Positions 1-9,870 are shown, counted from the stretch's first letter. The stretch: 64,000 bases of DNA from [Mycobacterium] crassicus (GCF_020181615.1 NZ_CP084029.1:2448782-2512781); one strand, 5' to 3'. Numbers and translations are program-made. The notes: generated from the letters alone by a model not told the origin.

Positions 1-612
1 CGAACCGACGATGATGAAGGCGACCTCCGAATGGCCTTCGGCGACGATCGCCGAGGCGATATCGGCGGCGACGTCGGCCTCGGTGCGGCCTGGAACCAGG
101 AACTCCGGCACCCGGGCGTGCACCCGGTCGATAGCCGCACCCGCGTTACGCAGCGCATCGATCTCGCTGGGGTCCTTGATCATTCGCAGCTCGCGCAGCA
201 CCTCGGTGGCCAGCACCGGCGTCGTCTGCAGTACCCCGGCCAACGGCAGCAGATGCAGGGCCGTCATCGAATCGGTCACCGCCACAGTCGCCGGCAGCCC
301 TCCGAGCGCATCCCCCACCAGACGGTACGGATCATCGCCGTCGACCCAGTCCCGAACGGCCACGCCAAGGTCGGCCACCGCGGATTCGCGCAGGGCGGCC
401 AGCTCCAGCCGCGGCACCACCATGGTGGGCCGCCCGGAAGCGGGCAGCACCAGCGCCGTGAGCCGCTCGAAGGTCTGGGCCCGCGACCCGATCAGGTACC
501 GCAGGTCATAGCCCGGAGTGATCACCAGTCCGGCCAGCCCGGCGTTCTCGGTGGCCGCGGCCGCGGCGGCCAGACGTTGGGCGTAGACGCTGCTGTCGAA
601 CCGGGAAGTCAC
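1..612 (-). CDS. pepE: Xaa-Pro dipeptidase PepE, N-terminal part (runs off the window)
   Basis: M24-family aminopeptidase/dipeptidase that cleaves X-Pro peptides in the cytosol. Only the first 204 residues are present; the metal-binding catalytic half lies beyond base 1. The visible part is the creatinase-like N-terminal domain and the start of the linker ([18 protein letters not shown] near residues 30-47, then [20 protein letters not shown]). It matches the M. tuberculosis Rv2089c sequence as I remember it. I chose GTG at 612 because a TAGCCT -10 hexamer lies exactly 7 nt upstream and because the first residues then align with Rv2089c; an in-frame ATG at 618 is the alternative. Divergent from the exonuclease gene, as in M. 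tuberculosis. Confidence 0.9.
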   Translation of the reverse strand, partial: MTSRFDSSVYAQRLAAAAAATENAGLAGLVITPGYDLRYLIGSRAQTFERLTALVLPASGRPTMVVPRLELAALRESAVADLGVAVRDWVDGDDPYRLVGDALGGLPATVAVTDSMTALHLLPLAGVLQTTPVLATEVLRELRMIKDPSEIDALRNAGAAIDRVHARVPEFLVPGRTEADVAADIASAIVAEGHSEVAFIIVGS

Positions 613-619
613 GCACATC

Positions 620-625
620 AGGCTA
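620..625 (-). promoter_or_regulatory. -10 hexamer for leaderless pepE
   Basis: TAGCCT on the minus strand, followed by 7 nt and then the GTG start of pepE. This is the usual mycobacterial TANNNT spacing for a transcript starting at the first base of the start codon. Confidence 0.65.
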
Positions 626-637
626 TCCGGCGACAAA

Positions 638-643
638 TAGGGT
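638..643 (+). promoter_or_regulatory. -10 hexamer for leaderless exonuclease gene
   Basis: TAGGGT followed by 7 nt (ggcatcc) and ATG at 651. It mirrors the pepE promoter, so the two divergent start codons are only 38 bp apart, with back-to-back -10 boxes between them. Confidence 0.65.
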
Positions 644-650
644 GGCATCC

Positions 651-1613
651 ATGCCCGCTCCCGTGTTGCTGCTCGACGGTGCCAGTATGTGGTTCCGGTC
701 CTACTTCGGGGTGCCGTCCTCGATCACCGCACCCGATGGCCGGCCGGTGAACGCGGTGCGCGGCTTCTTCGACTCGGTGGCCACGCTGATCACCCGGCAA
801 CGCCCGGGCCGGCTGGCGGTCTGCCTGGATCTGGACTGGCGACCGCAGTGGCGGGTGGACCTCATCCCGTCCTACAAGGCCCATCGGGTGGCCGAATCAG
901 CGGCGGAATCGACCGAGGGCACAGACGTCGAAGAGGTGCCCGACGAGCTGAGCCCGCAGGTGGACATGATCGCCGAACTGCTCGACGCGTTCGGGATCGC
1001 CACCGCCGGAGCCCCCGACTACGAGGCCGACGACGTTCTGGGCACGCTGGCGGCGGCCGAACGACGGGATCCGGTGATCGTCGTCAGCGGCGACCGCGAC
1101 CTGCTGCAGGTGGTCACCGACCGGCCGGTCGCGGTGTCGGTGCTCTACCTGGGTCAGGGTCTGGCCAAGGCGACGCTGTTCGGCCCGGACGAGGTGGCCG
1201 AGCGCTACAGCCTGCCGCCGGAGCGGGCCGGCGCCGCCTACGCCGAGATGGCGCTGCTGCGTGGCGATCCCTCCGACGGACTGCCCGGGGTGCCCGGCAT
1301 CGGCGAGAAGACCGCATCCGGACTGCTGTCCCAATACGGTTCACTGGCCGCGGTGCTGGACGCCGCCGCCGACCCGGATTCCGCGATGGCCAAGGGCGTT
1401 CGCGGCAAACTGCGGGCGGCGCAGGACTACATCGCCGCGGCCGGCCCGGTGGTGCGAGTGGCCACCGATGCCCCGGTCACCTTGTCGACGCCGTCGGACA
1501 TCCTGCCCCGCGCGGCTGCCGACCCCGCCCGGGTCGCCGAGCTGGCCAACCAGCTCGGCGTCAGCTCCTCGATGGCACGCCTGGAGCGGGCGCTCGACGA
1601 ATTGCCGGACTAG
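651..1613 (+). CDS. 5'-3' exonuclease (Pol I N-terminal-like, FEN/PIN fold), Rv2090 type
   Basis: A free-standing relative of the 5' nuclease domain of DNA polymerase I, expected to remove flaps or RNA primers. Acidic metal ligands appear in order: [15 protein letters not shown] at the N-terminus, DYEADDVLG near residue 125, and [11 protein letters not shown] near 145. They are followed by the helix-hairpin-helix DNA-binding stretch [17 protein letters not shown] near 207-223. There is no polymerase domain. ATG 651 is preferred over GTG 642 because of the TAGGGT box 7 nt upstream. Its position between pepE and the DUF4333 gene is that of Rv2090. Confidence 0.92.
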   Translation: MPAPVLLLDGASMWFRSYFGVPSSITAPDGRPVNAVRGFFDSVATLITRQRPGRLAVCLDLDWRPQWRVDLIPSYKAHRVAESAAESTEGTDVEEVPDELSPQVDMIAELLDAFGIATAGAPDYEADDVLGTLAAAERRDPVIVVSGDRDLLQVVTDRPVAVSVLYLGQGLAKATLFGPDEVAERYSLPPERAGAAYAEMALLRGDPSDGLPGVPGIGEKTASGLLSQYGSLAAVLDAAADPDSAMAKGVRGKLRAAQDYIAAAGPVVRVATDAPVTLSTPSDILPRAAADPARVAELANQLGVSSSMARLERALDELPD

Positions 1614-1625
1614 CTGCAGTCCCGA

Positions 1626-2363
1626 TTACTTGGGTCGACCGACCTCGTAGGTGCCCGAGTTGTCCTGGAAGGTGACGGTCACCTGACGCTTGGTGCCGTC
1701 GATGCTGACCTCGCAGTTGAACGTGTCGCCCTGCTTGACCACCGGGCTCTGGCCGTTGTTGCACCGCACGTCCTTGACGTTCTTGGCGCCATAACCGTTG
1801 GTCTGGTCGGCGAGGATCTGCTGCACGCCTTCCTGCGCCTTGTCGACGTCGAGCTTGGTGGTCACGAAGAAGCCGGGCTTCCAGAAGCCCAGCACCAGCA
1901 GCACCAGTGCGGCGATGCCCAGGCACGCGCCGAGCACGGTGGTGACCAGTGCCGTCGGGCGCTTGCTCCCGGCAGGGGGCTGGCCGTACTGGCCCGGCTG
2001 CTGCGGGTACTGCCCGTACTGGCCTGGCTGGCCGTACTGGGTCGGCTGCCCGTACTGGCCCGGTTGGCCGTACTGCGTGGGTTGGCCGTACTGGCCGGGC
2101 TGGCCGTACTGGGTCGGCTGCCCATACTGACCGGGCTGGCCGTACTGGCCGTACTGCTCTGTCTGCGGGTAGCCGGGGTACTGCGTCGCGGCCGGGTACG
2201 GCGTCGGCTGCTGCGGGTACTGCGACGGGGTGTAGGCCGGCGGCTGCCACTGCTGTTCGGTGCCCGACGCGGGAGTCTGTCCGGTACCCGGCTGCTCCTC
2301 GGGCTGTCCGGGCTGCTGAGGCTGCCACGGCTGCGTCGGGTCGTATCCCTGCGGTCCGCTCAT
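1626..2363 (-). CDS. Gln/Pro/Tyr-rich single-pass membrane protein with C-terminal DUF4333
   Basis: A 245-residue protein in the position of Rv2091c. The cytoplasmic N-terminal half is low complexity (residues about 1-135, Gln/Pro/Tyr/Gly), with a [12 protein letters not shown] tandem repeat. One transmembrane helix follows at about 143-166 ([20 protein letters not shown]). The C-terminal domain of about 75 residues is of the DUF4333 type, with two cysteines (VRCNN and FNCEV) that could form a disulfide outside the membrane. A GAGGA ribosome site precedes ATG 2363. Function is unknown. Convergent with the exonuclease gene, 12 bp apart. Confidence 0.85.
   Translation of the reverse strand: MSGPQGYDPTQPWQPQQPGQPEEQPGTGQTPASGTEQQWQPPAYTPSQYPQQPTPYPAATQYPGYPQTEQYGQYGQPGQYGQPTQYGQPGQYGQPTQYGQPGQYGQPTQYGQPGQYGQYPQQPGQYGQPPAGSKRPTALVTTVLGACLGIAALVLLVLGFWKPGFFVTTKLDVDKAQEGVQQILADQTNGYGAKNVKDVRCNNGQSPVVKQGDTFNCEVSIDGTKRQVTVTFQDNSGTYEVGRPK
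1990..2160 (-). repeat. In-frame tandem repeat encoding [12 protein letters not shown]
   Basis: Within the DUF4333 gene, a 36-bp unit encoding [12 protein letters not shown] is repeated about three times in a row, flanked by partial units ([13 protein letters not shown]). Such a tract is prone to slippage and could vary in length between strains. Confidence 0.85.
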
Positions 2364-2436
2364 CGTTGTTCCTCAAGTCCTCTCACGTAGCGGGTGCTGA
2401 TCACCGCCGGCTCTCCACCGTAGCGCCCGGACCAGC

Positions 2437-5214
2437 CTACCCGGCGTCAACGGCGACGACACCGCGTAAAACGGTGTCGATCGCCTGTTTTGCGGTGGCA
2501 CGCAGTTCGGGACCGGGGGCCGCGTTGCGCAGCTGATCCAGCAGGTCGAGCACCTGGCGGCACCACCGCACGAAATCACCCGCCGACAGCGGCGAGCCGC
2601 CGCCGGCGGCATCAGATGCGGCCAACGCCGCGGCCAGATCGCCGGTGCGGGACCAGCGGTACACCGCGGCGACGAACCCCTCATCGGGTTCGCGGCTGCT
2701 GGTGATGCCATGCCGGCGCTCGTCGGCGCGCAACTCGGCCGAGAGCTTGCGGGTCTGCCGTAGGGCCCGCCCCACCGGTGCGGTCGGCGGCTCCAGGGTC
2801 GGCGGGCCACCGGGGCCGTCGGCGCCGCGTGTTTCGAAGAGCACCGCGGAGACCACCGCCGCCAACTCGGCGGGCGCCAGGCCGTCCCAGGCGCCGGTGC
2901 GCAGACATTCGGCGACCAACAGGTCGCTCTCGCTGTAGATCCGGGCCAGCATTCGGCCGTCATCGGTCACCCGCGGGTCACTCTTGCCAGCACCCGAGCC
3001 GATGTCGATGAATCCGCGCTCGCCAAGCAGCCCGACGATCCGGTCGAAGGTGCGAGCCAGCGAGTTGGTGGCCGCTTGAACCTTCCGGCGCAACTGGGCG
3101 TTGTCGGATTCCACCCGCAGGTAGCGCTCGGCGACCCGGACCTGTTCCTCACGGCCCGGTGCCGAATGCGCCGGATGATCGCGCATCTTCTGACGCAGGG
3201 CCTCCAGCTCCGGATCGATCGGCGCGTCCTGCGAGCCGCCGCCACGCCGGCCGCGGCCCTCGGGCATCACCAGGCCGGCCGCCGCGGACCGCAGCGCCGA
3301 GGCCAGGTCACGGCGGACCCTCGGCTGACGGTGCTCTATGCGCTTGGGCAGGCTCATGGTGCCGATCGGCGCCGCGTTCCCCGGGTAGTCCGCGGTGGAG
3401 ATCCGGCCCGCCCAGCGATGCTCGGTGAGTACCAGCGGCCGGGGTTCATCCGAATCCCGGTCGACCTGCAGCACCACCGCCAGACCGACGCGGCGGCCAT
3501 GAGTGATGTTGATGATGTCGCCGCGGCGCAGCGACGCCAGGGCCGCACCGGCCGCTCGGCGCCGCTGCAGGCGTGAGGCGCGCGCCTGGGCGCGTTCACG
3601 TTCGGAGATCTGGGCCCGCAGACGGGCGTAGTCCAGGATCGGCGCGTCGCGGCCGCCGAGGCCGACGGCGATCTCGTCGAGGGTGCGCTCGCCGCGCTCT
3701 GCGCTGCGGACCAGGCCCACGACGGACCGGTCGGCCTGGAACTGGGCGAAGGACTGCTCCAACAGCCGGTGGGCCTGCTGCGGGCCCATCCGGTGCACCA
3801 GGTTGATGGTCATGTTGTACGACGGTGCGAACGAGCTGCGCAGCGGGAAGGTACGGGTGGACGCCAGCCCGGCGACCTGGTCGGGATCGGCGGTGCTCTC
3901 CCCCGGATGCCACAGCACCACCGCATGGCCTTCGACGTCGATACCGCGCCGTCCGGCCCGACCGGTCAGCTGGGTGTATTCACCTGGTGTCAGTGCGGCG
4001 TGCTGCTCGCCGTTGAACTTGACCAGCCGTTCCAGTACGACCGTCCGGGCCGGCATGTTGATGCCCAATGCGAGTGTCTCGGTGGCGAACACGGCTTTGA
4101 CCAGGCCCGCGGCGAACAGTTCTTCTACGGTGTGGCGGAACACCGGGAGCAGGCCGGCGTGATGGCCGGCCAGTCCGCGCAGCAACCCCTCCCGCCATTC
4201 GTAGTAGCCCAGCACATCGAGGTCGGCGTCGGCCAGATCCCCGCAGCGGTGGTCGATCACCTCGGCGATGCGGGCTCGCTCGGACTCGGTGGTCAGCCGC
4301 AGCGGTGAGCGCAGGCACTGTTTGACGGCCGCATCGCAGCCGGCACGGGAGAACACGAACGTGATCACCGGCAGCAGCCCGGCCGCCTCCAGCACCGCGA
4401 CCACGTCCGGGCGCATCGGCGGCCGGAAACCCGGGCCCCCGGGCCGGCCCTGGCCGCCGCGACCCGGCCCGCGTCGCGGGCTGTGCCAATCGGTGAGCCG
4501 GTCGGCTTCCCGGCGATGGGCGATGTGGCGCAACAGTTGCGGATCCACCCGCGCGCCGTCCCGGGTGTCCGGGCCCTCGGCGTCGGGACGGGTTTGGAAC
4601 AGGTCGAAAAGCCGCTTGCCGACCATCATGTGCTGCCACAGCGGCACCGGCCGGTGCTCGTCGACGACCACGGTGGTGTCGCCGCGCACGGTCTGAATCC
4701 AGCCGCCGAACTCTTCGGCATTGCTGACGGTGGCGGACAGGCTGACCAGGCGCACCTCGCCGGACAGGTGCAGGATGACCTCCTCCCAGACCGCACCGCG
4801 CATCCGGTCGGCCAGGAAATGCACCTCATCCATCACGACATGCGAAAGCCCTTGCAGTGCAGGAGAATCCGCATAGAGCATGTTGCGCAGCACCTCGGTG
4901 GTCATCACCACCACAGGCGCGTGGGAGTTGACCGACAGGTCCCCCGTCAGCAGCCCCACCCGCTCCTTGCCATATCGCGCGACCAGATCGGTGTACTTCT
5001 GGTTGCTCAGCGCCTTGATCGGGGTGGTGTAGAAGCACTTCGCGCCGGCCGCCAGCGCCAGGTGCACGGCGAACTCACCGACCACGGTCTTGCCGGCGCC
5101 GGTCGGGGCGCACACCAGCACACCTCGACCGTCCTCGAGTGCCTGGCAGGCCCGGCGTTGGAAATCGTCCAGACCGAAAGGCAATTCGGCGGTGAACCGG
5201 CTCAGCTCGGTCAT
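2437..5214 (-). CDS. helY: Ski2-like DEAD/DEAH-box helicase HelY
   Basis: A superfamily 2 ATP-dependent helicase of 925 residues. The motifs appear in order: Walker A CAPTGAGKTVVGEFA near residue 36, TPIKALSNQKY (Ia), DEVHFLADRMRG (motif II), LSATVSNAEEFGG (III), FVFSRAGCD (IV) and QLTGRAGRRGID (VI). A Ski2/Mtr4-type helical C-terminal region follows. A Gly/Arg-rich linker near residues 247-262 (PRRGPGRGGQGRPGGPGF) is low complexity. The role is inferred as RNA or DNA unwinding in RNA turnover or repair. It starts at ATG 5214, 12 bp after tatC on the same strand, and matches the Rv2092c context. Confidence 0.95.
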   Translation of the reverse strand: MTELSRFTAELPFGLDDFQRRACQALEDGRGVLVCAPTGAGKTVVGEFAVHLALAAGAKCFYTTPIKALSNQKYTDLVARYGKERVGLLTGDLSVNSHAPVVVMTTEVLRNMLYADSPALQGLSHVVMDEVHFLADRMRGAVWEEVILHLSGEVRLVSLSATVSNAEEFGGWIQTVRGDTTVVVDEHRPVPLWQHMMVGKRLFDLFQTRPDAEGPDTRDGARVDPQLLRHIAHRREADRLTDWHSPRRGPGRGGQGRPGGPGFRPPMRPDVVAVLEAAGLLPVITFVFSRAGCDAAVKQCLRSPLRLTTESERARIAEVIDHRCGDLADADLDVLGYYEWREGLLRGLAGHHAGLLPVFRHTVEELFAAGLVKAVFATETLALGINMPARTVVLERLVKFNGEQHAALTPGEYTQLTGRAGRRGIDVEGHAVVLWHPGESTADPDQVAGLASTRTFPLRSSFAPSYNMTINLVHRMGPQQAHRLLEQSFAQFQADRSVVGLVRSAERGERTLDEIAVGLGGRDAPILDYARLRAQISERERAQARASRLQRRRAAGAALASLRRGDIINITHGRRVGLAVVLQVDRDSDEPRPLVLTEHRWAGRISTADYPGNAAPIGTMSLPKRIEHRQPRVRRDLASALRSAAAGLVMPEGRGRRGGGSQDAPIDPELEALRQKMRDHPAHSAPGREEQVRVAERYLRVESDNAQLRRKVQAATNSLARTFDRIVGLLGERGFIDIGSGAGKSDPRVTDDGRMLARIYSESDLLVAECLRTGAWDGLAPAELAAVVSAVLFETRGADGPGGPPTLEPPTAPVGRALRQTRKLSAELRADERRHGITSSREPDEGFVAAVYRWSRTGDLAAALAASDAAGGGSPLSAGDFVRWCRQVLDLLDQLRNAAPGPELRATAKQAIDTVLRGVVAVDAG

Positions 5215-5226
5215 CTCAGCGGCAGG

Positions 5227-6138
5227 CTACTCATGTGGTGCTGCAACGGCTGTGGGCGCTTCAATGGGCGAGGCTTCATCGTCGCTGAGCCCGTCGCCGA
5301 CCTCCCGCTTGGCCTTGCGTTTGTCGTGCAGCCGGGCGATCTGGATCGCGAACTCCAACAACAGGGTCAACGCGAGCCCGAGCGCGGTCATCGAGAAAGG
5401 GTCCGAGCCCGGCGTGGCGACCGCGGCGAACGCGAACACCGCAAAGATCAGCCCGCGCCGCCAGGCCGCCAGGCGGGCGTAGCTGAGCACACCGACCTGG
5501 TTGAGCATCACGATCAGCAGCGGGAACTCGAAGCTGATCCCGAAGACCAGCAGCAGGTTGATCAAGAACCCGAAGTATCGGTCGCCGGAGAGCGCCGTCA
5601 CCTGTACGTCGCTGCCGACGGTCAGCAGGAAACCCAGCGCCTTGGAGAGCACCACGTAGGCCAGTACCGCCCCGGTGACGAACAGTGCGGCCGCCGATAC
5701 GACGAACACCACCGCGAAGCGGCGCTCCTTGCGGTACAGGCCCGGGGTGATGAAGGCCCACAGTTGGTAGAACCAGATCGGGCAGGCCAGCACCACGCCG
5801 GCGGCCAGCCCCACCTTGAGCCGCAGCATGAACTGATCGAACGGCCCGGTGGCCAGCAGCCGGCATTGCCCGTCCGCGGCGATCTGGGCCCGTGCCGAGT
5901 CGGGCAGCGCGCAATACGGATGGCGGAGCCACTCGCCGAGGCTTTCCATCCCGAAGAAGCCGTGCGAGTACCAGATGAACCCGAAGGCGGTGGTCAGGGC
6001 GATCCCGGCCAGCGACAGCAGCAACCGGGTACGCAGTTCCCGGATGTGGTCGACGAGCGACATCGTCCCGTCGGGATTGGTGCGGCCGCGCCGTTGGCGT
6101 GGGTCAAGCCGCTTGACGAAGCTGGTGGCACGCACCAT
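5227..6138 (-). CDS. tatC: Sec-independent (Tat) translocase subunit TatC
   Basis: A polytopic inner-membrane protein that binds twin-arginine signal peptides of folded exported proteins and works with TatA. Its features are the N-terminal TatC signature [14 protein letters not shown] (near residue 26), six hydrophobic segments ending near residue 250, and the conserved [14 protein letters not shown] stretch. The C-terminal tail is charged and cytoplasmic ([19 protein letters not shown]). Start choice is uncertain: GTG 6141, ATG 6138 and GTG 6135 all fit; I give the ATG. It follows tatA by about 30 bp, so the two are probably cotranscribed. Confidence 0.96.
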   Translation of the reverse strand: MVRATSFVKRLDPRQRRGRTNPDGTMSLVDHIRELRTRLLLSLAGIALTTAFGFIWYSHGFFGMESLGEWLRHPYCALPDSARAQIAADGQCRLLATGPFDQFMLRLKVGLAAGVVLACPIWFYQLWAFITPGLYRKERRFAVVFVVSAAALFVTGAVLAYVVLSKALGFLLTVGSDVQVTALSGDRYFGFLINLLLVFGISFEFPLLIVMLNQVGVLSYARLAAWRRGLIFAVFAFAAVATPGSDPFSMTALGLALTLLLEFAIQIARLHDKRKAKREVGDGLSDDEASPIEAPTAVAAPHE

Positions 6139-6168
6139 CACGAGGCGCTCGGGCGCTGCGGTGATGGG

Positions 6169-6390
6169 CTAGGCCGACCGCGGGTCAGCCGGCGGCTCGA
6201 CGCGTTCGGACTGCACTGAGGTGGCCGACGAGTCCGGGTTGATGTCGTTCTGCAGCTCGCGGACCTCGGATTTGAAGATTCGTAGCGACTTACCGAGCGA
6301 ACGCGCCGCGTCGGGAAGCCGTTTGGCGCCGAACAGCACAACCATCACGACCAACAGGATTGCCCAGTGCCAGGGACTGAGACTGCCCAC
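6169..6390 (-). CDS. tatA: Sec-independent translocase subunit TatA
   Basis: A 73-residue pore-forming Tat subunit. It has a short N-terminal transmembrane helix ([20 protein letters not shown]), the conserved FG hinge, an amphipathic helix ([18 protein letters not shown]) and an acidic/Ser-rich tail. The GTG start at 6390 is supported by a GGAGG ribosome site 8 nt upstream. It precedes tatC in the same orientation. Confidence 0.96.
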   Translation of the reverse strand: MGSLSPWHWAILLVVMVVLFGAKRLPDAARSLGKSLRIFKSEVRELQNDINPDSSATSVQSERVEPPADPRSA

Positions 6391-6463
6391 TTCGGATACC
6401 TCCAGACGTCGCCTTGATGCTACCGCAGCTCAGGATCCCGGCGGCGCAGCTACTCCTGCCCCG

Positions 6464-7420
6464 CTAGTGAGCCTGGTACGCCGCCACTGCGGCCGCCGCG
6501 GCGTCGCGTACCTGGGTGGCCAGTGATGCGGGCGCCAGGACGCGAACCGCTGAGCCGAAGCCCAGCACCAGCCTCGTCATCCACTCGTCGGAGGCGTAGG
6601 TGATGGATGCCTCCCGGGAACCGTCCGCACGTTCGGCGAGCAGCTTCATCGGGTGGTAGTCGAACATCCAGAACGCCGACGGCTCGAGCAGCAGTGTCGC
6701 CGACGGCAGCGACGGGTCGGCGTCGAACAGCGAGGTGTCGGTGGCCGCGCGCAGGGCCGGGTCGGGCGGTGCCGCCGGTTCGTCGAGCACCGCCGCGGAA
6801 TCCACGCGATCGAACCGGAACAGCCGGACGCTTTCCGCGGTCCGGCACCAGGCCTCCAAGTAACTCGTGGATGCGATGACCACGACCCGGATCGGGTCGA
6901 CCACCCGGTGGCTGGTGGCGTCCCGCGACGCTGAGTAGTAGTCGATGGCCAGCGCCCGATGTTGCTGGACCGCTGTGCGGATCGCGGCGACCGCCGGGGT
7001 TTCAGCCGACTCCGGCTCGGGAGGGGTCGGGGCTGCCGAACCCGCCTCGGCGTTGACGGCCTCGATCTTGACCATGGCGCTGCGTGCGGCCGCCGGGTCG
7101 ACCAGCCCAGGCAGCTCGGCCAGGGCCTGGAGCGCCACCAGCACCGCGGCCGCTTCCGACGAGGTCAACCGGAGCGGCCGGTCCATCCCGGCGGTGAAGT
7201 GCACCGAGAGCGCATCCTCCGAGATCGCCAGGTCGATCAGGTCGCCGCCGGCGTGGCCGGGCAGACCGCAGTCGAAAAAGAGACTGTCCAGATCCGCCAG
7301 TAGCTGCTTCTTGGTCAGCCCGAGGTCGGCTGCGGCCTTGTCGGGACTGACACCGGGGTGGGCGCGCAGGTACGGCACCATGTTCAGCAGCCGGACCATA
7401 CGTTCGGACAGTTTGCTCAC
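6464..7420 (-). CDS. pafC: WYL-domain transcriptional regulator PafC
   Basis: The second subunit of the PafBC transcriptional activator, which in mycobacteria controls most of the RecA-independent DNA damage response. It has an N-terminal winged helix (about residues 1-65, with PDKAAADLGLTKKQLLADL) and a central WYL-type domain. In the WYL domain the usual signature is SYLEAWCRTAESVRLFRFDRV rather than a true WYL. A C-terminal WCX extension follows. The GTG start at 7420 overlaps the pafB stop as GTGA, indicating translational coupling. Confidence 0.94.
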   Translation of the reverse strand: MSKLSERMVRLLNMVPYLRAHPGVSPDKAAADLGLTKKQLLADLDSLFFDCGLPGHAGGDLIDLAISEDALSVHFTAGMDRPLRLTSSEAAAVLVALQALAELPGLVDPAAARSAMVKIEAVNAEAGSAAPTPPEPESAETPAVAAIRTAVQQHRALAIDYYSASRDATSHRVVDPIRVVVIASTSYLEAWCRTAESVRLFRFDRVDSAAVLDEPAAPPDPALRAATDTSLFDADPSLPSATLLLEPSAFWMFDYHPMKLLAERADGSREASITYASDEWMTRLVLGFGSAVRVLAPASLATQVRDAAAAAVAAYQAH

Positions 7421-8415
7421 GATGCAACTCCTGCCGCCTGGTCCCGCAGTCGGGCCAACACGTCCTCACGCAGCGACAGCGGTTCCAGTACCACCGCGTC
7501 GGCGCCGTACCCGGCGATCTCACGGACCAGCCGGTCGGTCGACGACAGATCGATCGCCAGTACGTCACCCGTCCGGCCGTCCAGCTCGAGCTGCTCGGCC
7601 ACGATGCCGGCGCGACGCAGCGCGACGCAGCGGCCGTCGGCGACCCAGACCCGGGCGGTGACGCCGGTCGGGGTTTCCTTGATCGCATCGGCGACGATCT
7701 GGCGCAGGTCGACATCGGCGGGTTTGCGGACCGAGCCGGGCGAATCGAGCGCTACCACGTCGGCTCCGATGCGGGACAACCGGAACATGCGGACCGCGTC
7801 CCGGTCCCGGTCGTGGCCGACCAGGTACCACCGGCCGTGGTCGGTGACCACTCCCCACGGCTCAACCGTGCGGGTGGTGTAGGGGTCGGCGCTCGACGAG
7901 CGGTGCGGAAATTGCACGGCCTGCCCGGCATTGATCGCCGCTATCAGTGCGACGAGGGCTTCCTGTGATCCGTGAATACCCGGCACTGCCGCCGGCGCTG
8001 CGAACAACACGCTGTCGTCGGTAGCGGGGTCGACTTCCACACCGGCGGCCCGCAGTTTCACCACCGCGGCCTGGATGGCGGTGGCCAGCTCGGGTGACTG
8101 CCACAGTCCCATGGCGACCGCCACCGCGGCGGCCTCGTCGGCGGTGAGCTCAATGTCGGGCAGTTCGTAGGCATCCCGCTTGATGCGGTAACCGTCGACC
8201 GTGTCGAATATGGACGCCGAGCCGGTCTCGAGCGGGATGCCGAGGTCGCGCAGCTCAGCCTTGTCGCGCTCGAACATCCGTGAGAACGCCTCAGCTGTGG
8301 GGCAGTCGGCGTATCCGGCGACCACGCGCCGGATCTTTTCAGCGGGGACGAAGTTGTACGCAGACAGCAAGCAGATGACCAGATTGACCAGTCGCTCTTC
8401 TTTGGTGGACGCCAC
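7417..8415 (-). CDS. pafB: WYL-domain transcriptional regulator PafB
   Basis: Partner of PafC. It has an N-terminal helix-turn-helix (about residues 1-70), a WYL domain with an intact GRWYLVGHDRDRDAVRMFRL motif, and a WCX-like C-terminus. It starts at GTG 8415, 21 bp after the pafA stop. A TAGGCT hexamer lies 8 nt before the GTG, so an internal promoter inside the paf cluster is possible. The gene is linked to pafA by position, but PafBC acts in the DNA damage response rather than in Pup ligation. Confidence 0.94.
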   Translation of the reverse strand: MASTKEERLVNLVICLLSAYNFVPAEKIRRVVAGYADCPTAEAFSRMFERDKAELRDLGIPLETGSASIFDTVDGYRIKRDAYELPDIELTADEAAAVAVAMGLWQSPELATAIQAAVVKLRAAGVEVDPATDDSVLFAAPAAVPGIHGSQEALVALIAAINAGQAVQFPHRSSSADPYTTRTVEPWGVVTDHGRWYLVGHDRDRDAVRMFRLSRIGADVVALDSPGSVRKPADVDLRQIVADAIKETPTGVTARVWVADGRCVALRRAGIVAEQLELDGRTGDVLAIDLSSTDRLVREIAGYGADAVVLEPLSLREDVLARLRDQAAGVAS

Positions 8416-8436
8416 GAGTAAGCAGCCTAAGTCAAC

Positions 8437-9798
8437 CTACATACTGGCGATGAGTCGCTTGACCCGCTCGTCGACCGACCGGAACGGGTCCTTGCACAGC
8501 ACTGTGCGCTGAGCCTGGTCGTTGAGCTTGAGGTGCACCCAGTCGACGGTGAAGTCGCGGCCGGCCGCCTGTGCGGCACTGATGAATTCACCGCGCAGCT
8601 TGGCCCGGGTGGTCTGCGGCGGGGTGTCGACGGCGGCGTCGACCTCCTCGTCGGTGGTGACGCGGGCGGCCAGGCCTTTGCGCTGCAGCAGGTCGAACAC
8701 CCCGCGGCCCCGCTTGATGTCGTGGTAGGCCAGATCCAGCTGGGCGATCTTCGGGTCCGACAGCTCCATGTTGTAGCGGTCCTGGTAGCGCTGGAACAGC
8801 TTTCGCTTGATCACCCAGTCGATCTCGGTGTCCACCTTGGCGAAGTCCTGGGACTCCACGGCGTCGAGTTGGCGGCCCCACAGGTCGATGACCTGCTCCA
8901 ACTGCGGATTGCTGGCAGCGCGGGTCCGCACATAGTCCACGGCCCGCCCGTAGTACTCGCGCTGGATGTCCAGGGCACCGGCCTGGCGTCCGCCGGCCAG
9001 TCGCACCGGGCGCCGGCCGGTGACATCATGGCTGACTTCGCGGATCGCTCGGATCGGGTTGTCCAGGGAGAAGTCGCGGAACGACACCCCCGCCTCGATC
9101 ATCTCCAGTACCAGCGAAGCGCTGCCCACCTTGAGCAGGGTCGTGGTCTCGGACATGTTGGAGTCGCCGACGATGACGTGCAGCCGCCGGTACTTCTCGG
9201 CGTCGGCGTGTGGTTCGTCGCGGGTGTTGATGATCGGACGGGACCGCGTCGTCGCGCTGGACACGCCTTCCCAGATGTGTTCGGCGCGCTGGGACAGGCA
9301 GAAGGTGGCGGCCTTGGGGGTCTGCAGGATCTTTCCGGCGCCGCAGATCAGCTGGCGGGTCACCAGAAACGGCAGCAGGACATCGGAGATCCGGGAGAAC
9401 TCCCCGGCCCGGACGATCAGGTAGTTCTCGTGGCAGCCGTAGGAGTTGCCGGCCGAGTCGGTGTTGTTTTTGAACAGGTAGATGTCGCCGCCGATGCCCT
9501 CGTCGGCCAGCCGCTGCTCGGCGTCGATCAGCAGGTCTTCGAGCACCCGTTCGCCGGCCCGGTCATGGGTGACCAGCTGGAACAGGTTGTCGCACTCCGC
9601 GGTGGCGTACTCGGGATGGCTGCCGACGTCGAGGTACAACCGAGCGCCGTTGCGCAGGAACACATTCGAGCTACGCCCCCACGACACCACCCGGCGGAAC
9701 AGGTAGCGGGCCACCTCATCGGGGGAAAGCCGCCGATGTCCGTGGAACGTGCAGGTGACACCGAACTCGGTCTCGATGCCCATGATTCTGCGCTGCAC
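8437..9798 (-). CDS. pafA: Pup-protein ligase PafA
   Basis: Attaches the prokaryotic ubiquitin-like protein Pup to substrate lysines for proteasomal degradation. It belongs to the glutamine-synthetase-like carboxylate-amine ligase family. The ORF is almost collinear with Rv2097c: [12 protein letters not shown] at the N-terminus (nucleotide/metal-binding glutamates), then [32 protein letters not shown] and the C-terminal [20 protein letters not shown] chose GTG 9798 (453 residues; the mycobacterial enzyme is about 452). TAGGCT lies exactly 7 nt upstream, and the protein then begins [11 protein letters not shown] as in M. tuberculosis. TTG 9804 and ATG 9783 are alternatives. Confidence 0.97.
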   Translation of the reverse strand: MQRRIMGIETEFGVTCTFHGHRRLSPDEVARYLFRRVVSWGRSSNVFLRNGARLYLDVGSHPEYATAECDNLFQLVTHDRAGERVLEDLLIDAEQRLADEGIGGDIYLFKNNTDSAGNSYGCHENYLIVRAGEFSRISDVLLPFLVTRQLICGAGKILQTPKAATFCLSQRAEHIWEGVSSATTRSRPIINTRDEPHADAEKYRRLHVIVGDSNMSETTTLLKVGSASLVLEMIEAGVSFRDFSLDNPIRAIREVSHDVTGRRPVRLAGGRQAGALDIQREYYGRAVDYVRTRAASNPQLEQVIDLWGRQLDAVESQDFAKVDTEIDWVIKRKLFQRYQDRYNMELSDPKIAQLDLAYHDIKRGRGVFDLLQRKGLAARVTTDEEVDAAVDTPPQTTRAKLRGEFISAAQAAGRDFTVDWVHLKLNDQAQRTVLCKDPFRSVDERVKRLIASM

Positions 9799-9805
9799 GT
9801 TCAAG

Positions 9806-9811
9806 AGCCTA
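9806..9811 (-). promoter_or_regulatory. -10 hexamer for leaderless pafA
   Basis: TAGGCT on the minus strand, 7 nt before GTG 9798. This spacing supports a leaderless pafA transcript and fixes the start codon. Confidence 0.6.
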
Positions 9812-9870
9812 CTTGTTGAACGGCCGCAACGGTGGCCAGACGCGCCTTGCCGTGATCGCCTGCAAGGCCG

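Noticed and set aside
4483-6219. Plus-strand ORF of 578 codons opposite helY and tatC
   Set aside because: It spans two known genes on the other strand and shows no domain.
8533-9819. Plus-strand ORF opposite pafA
   Set aside because: Antisense shadow of a highly conserved gene.
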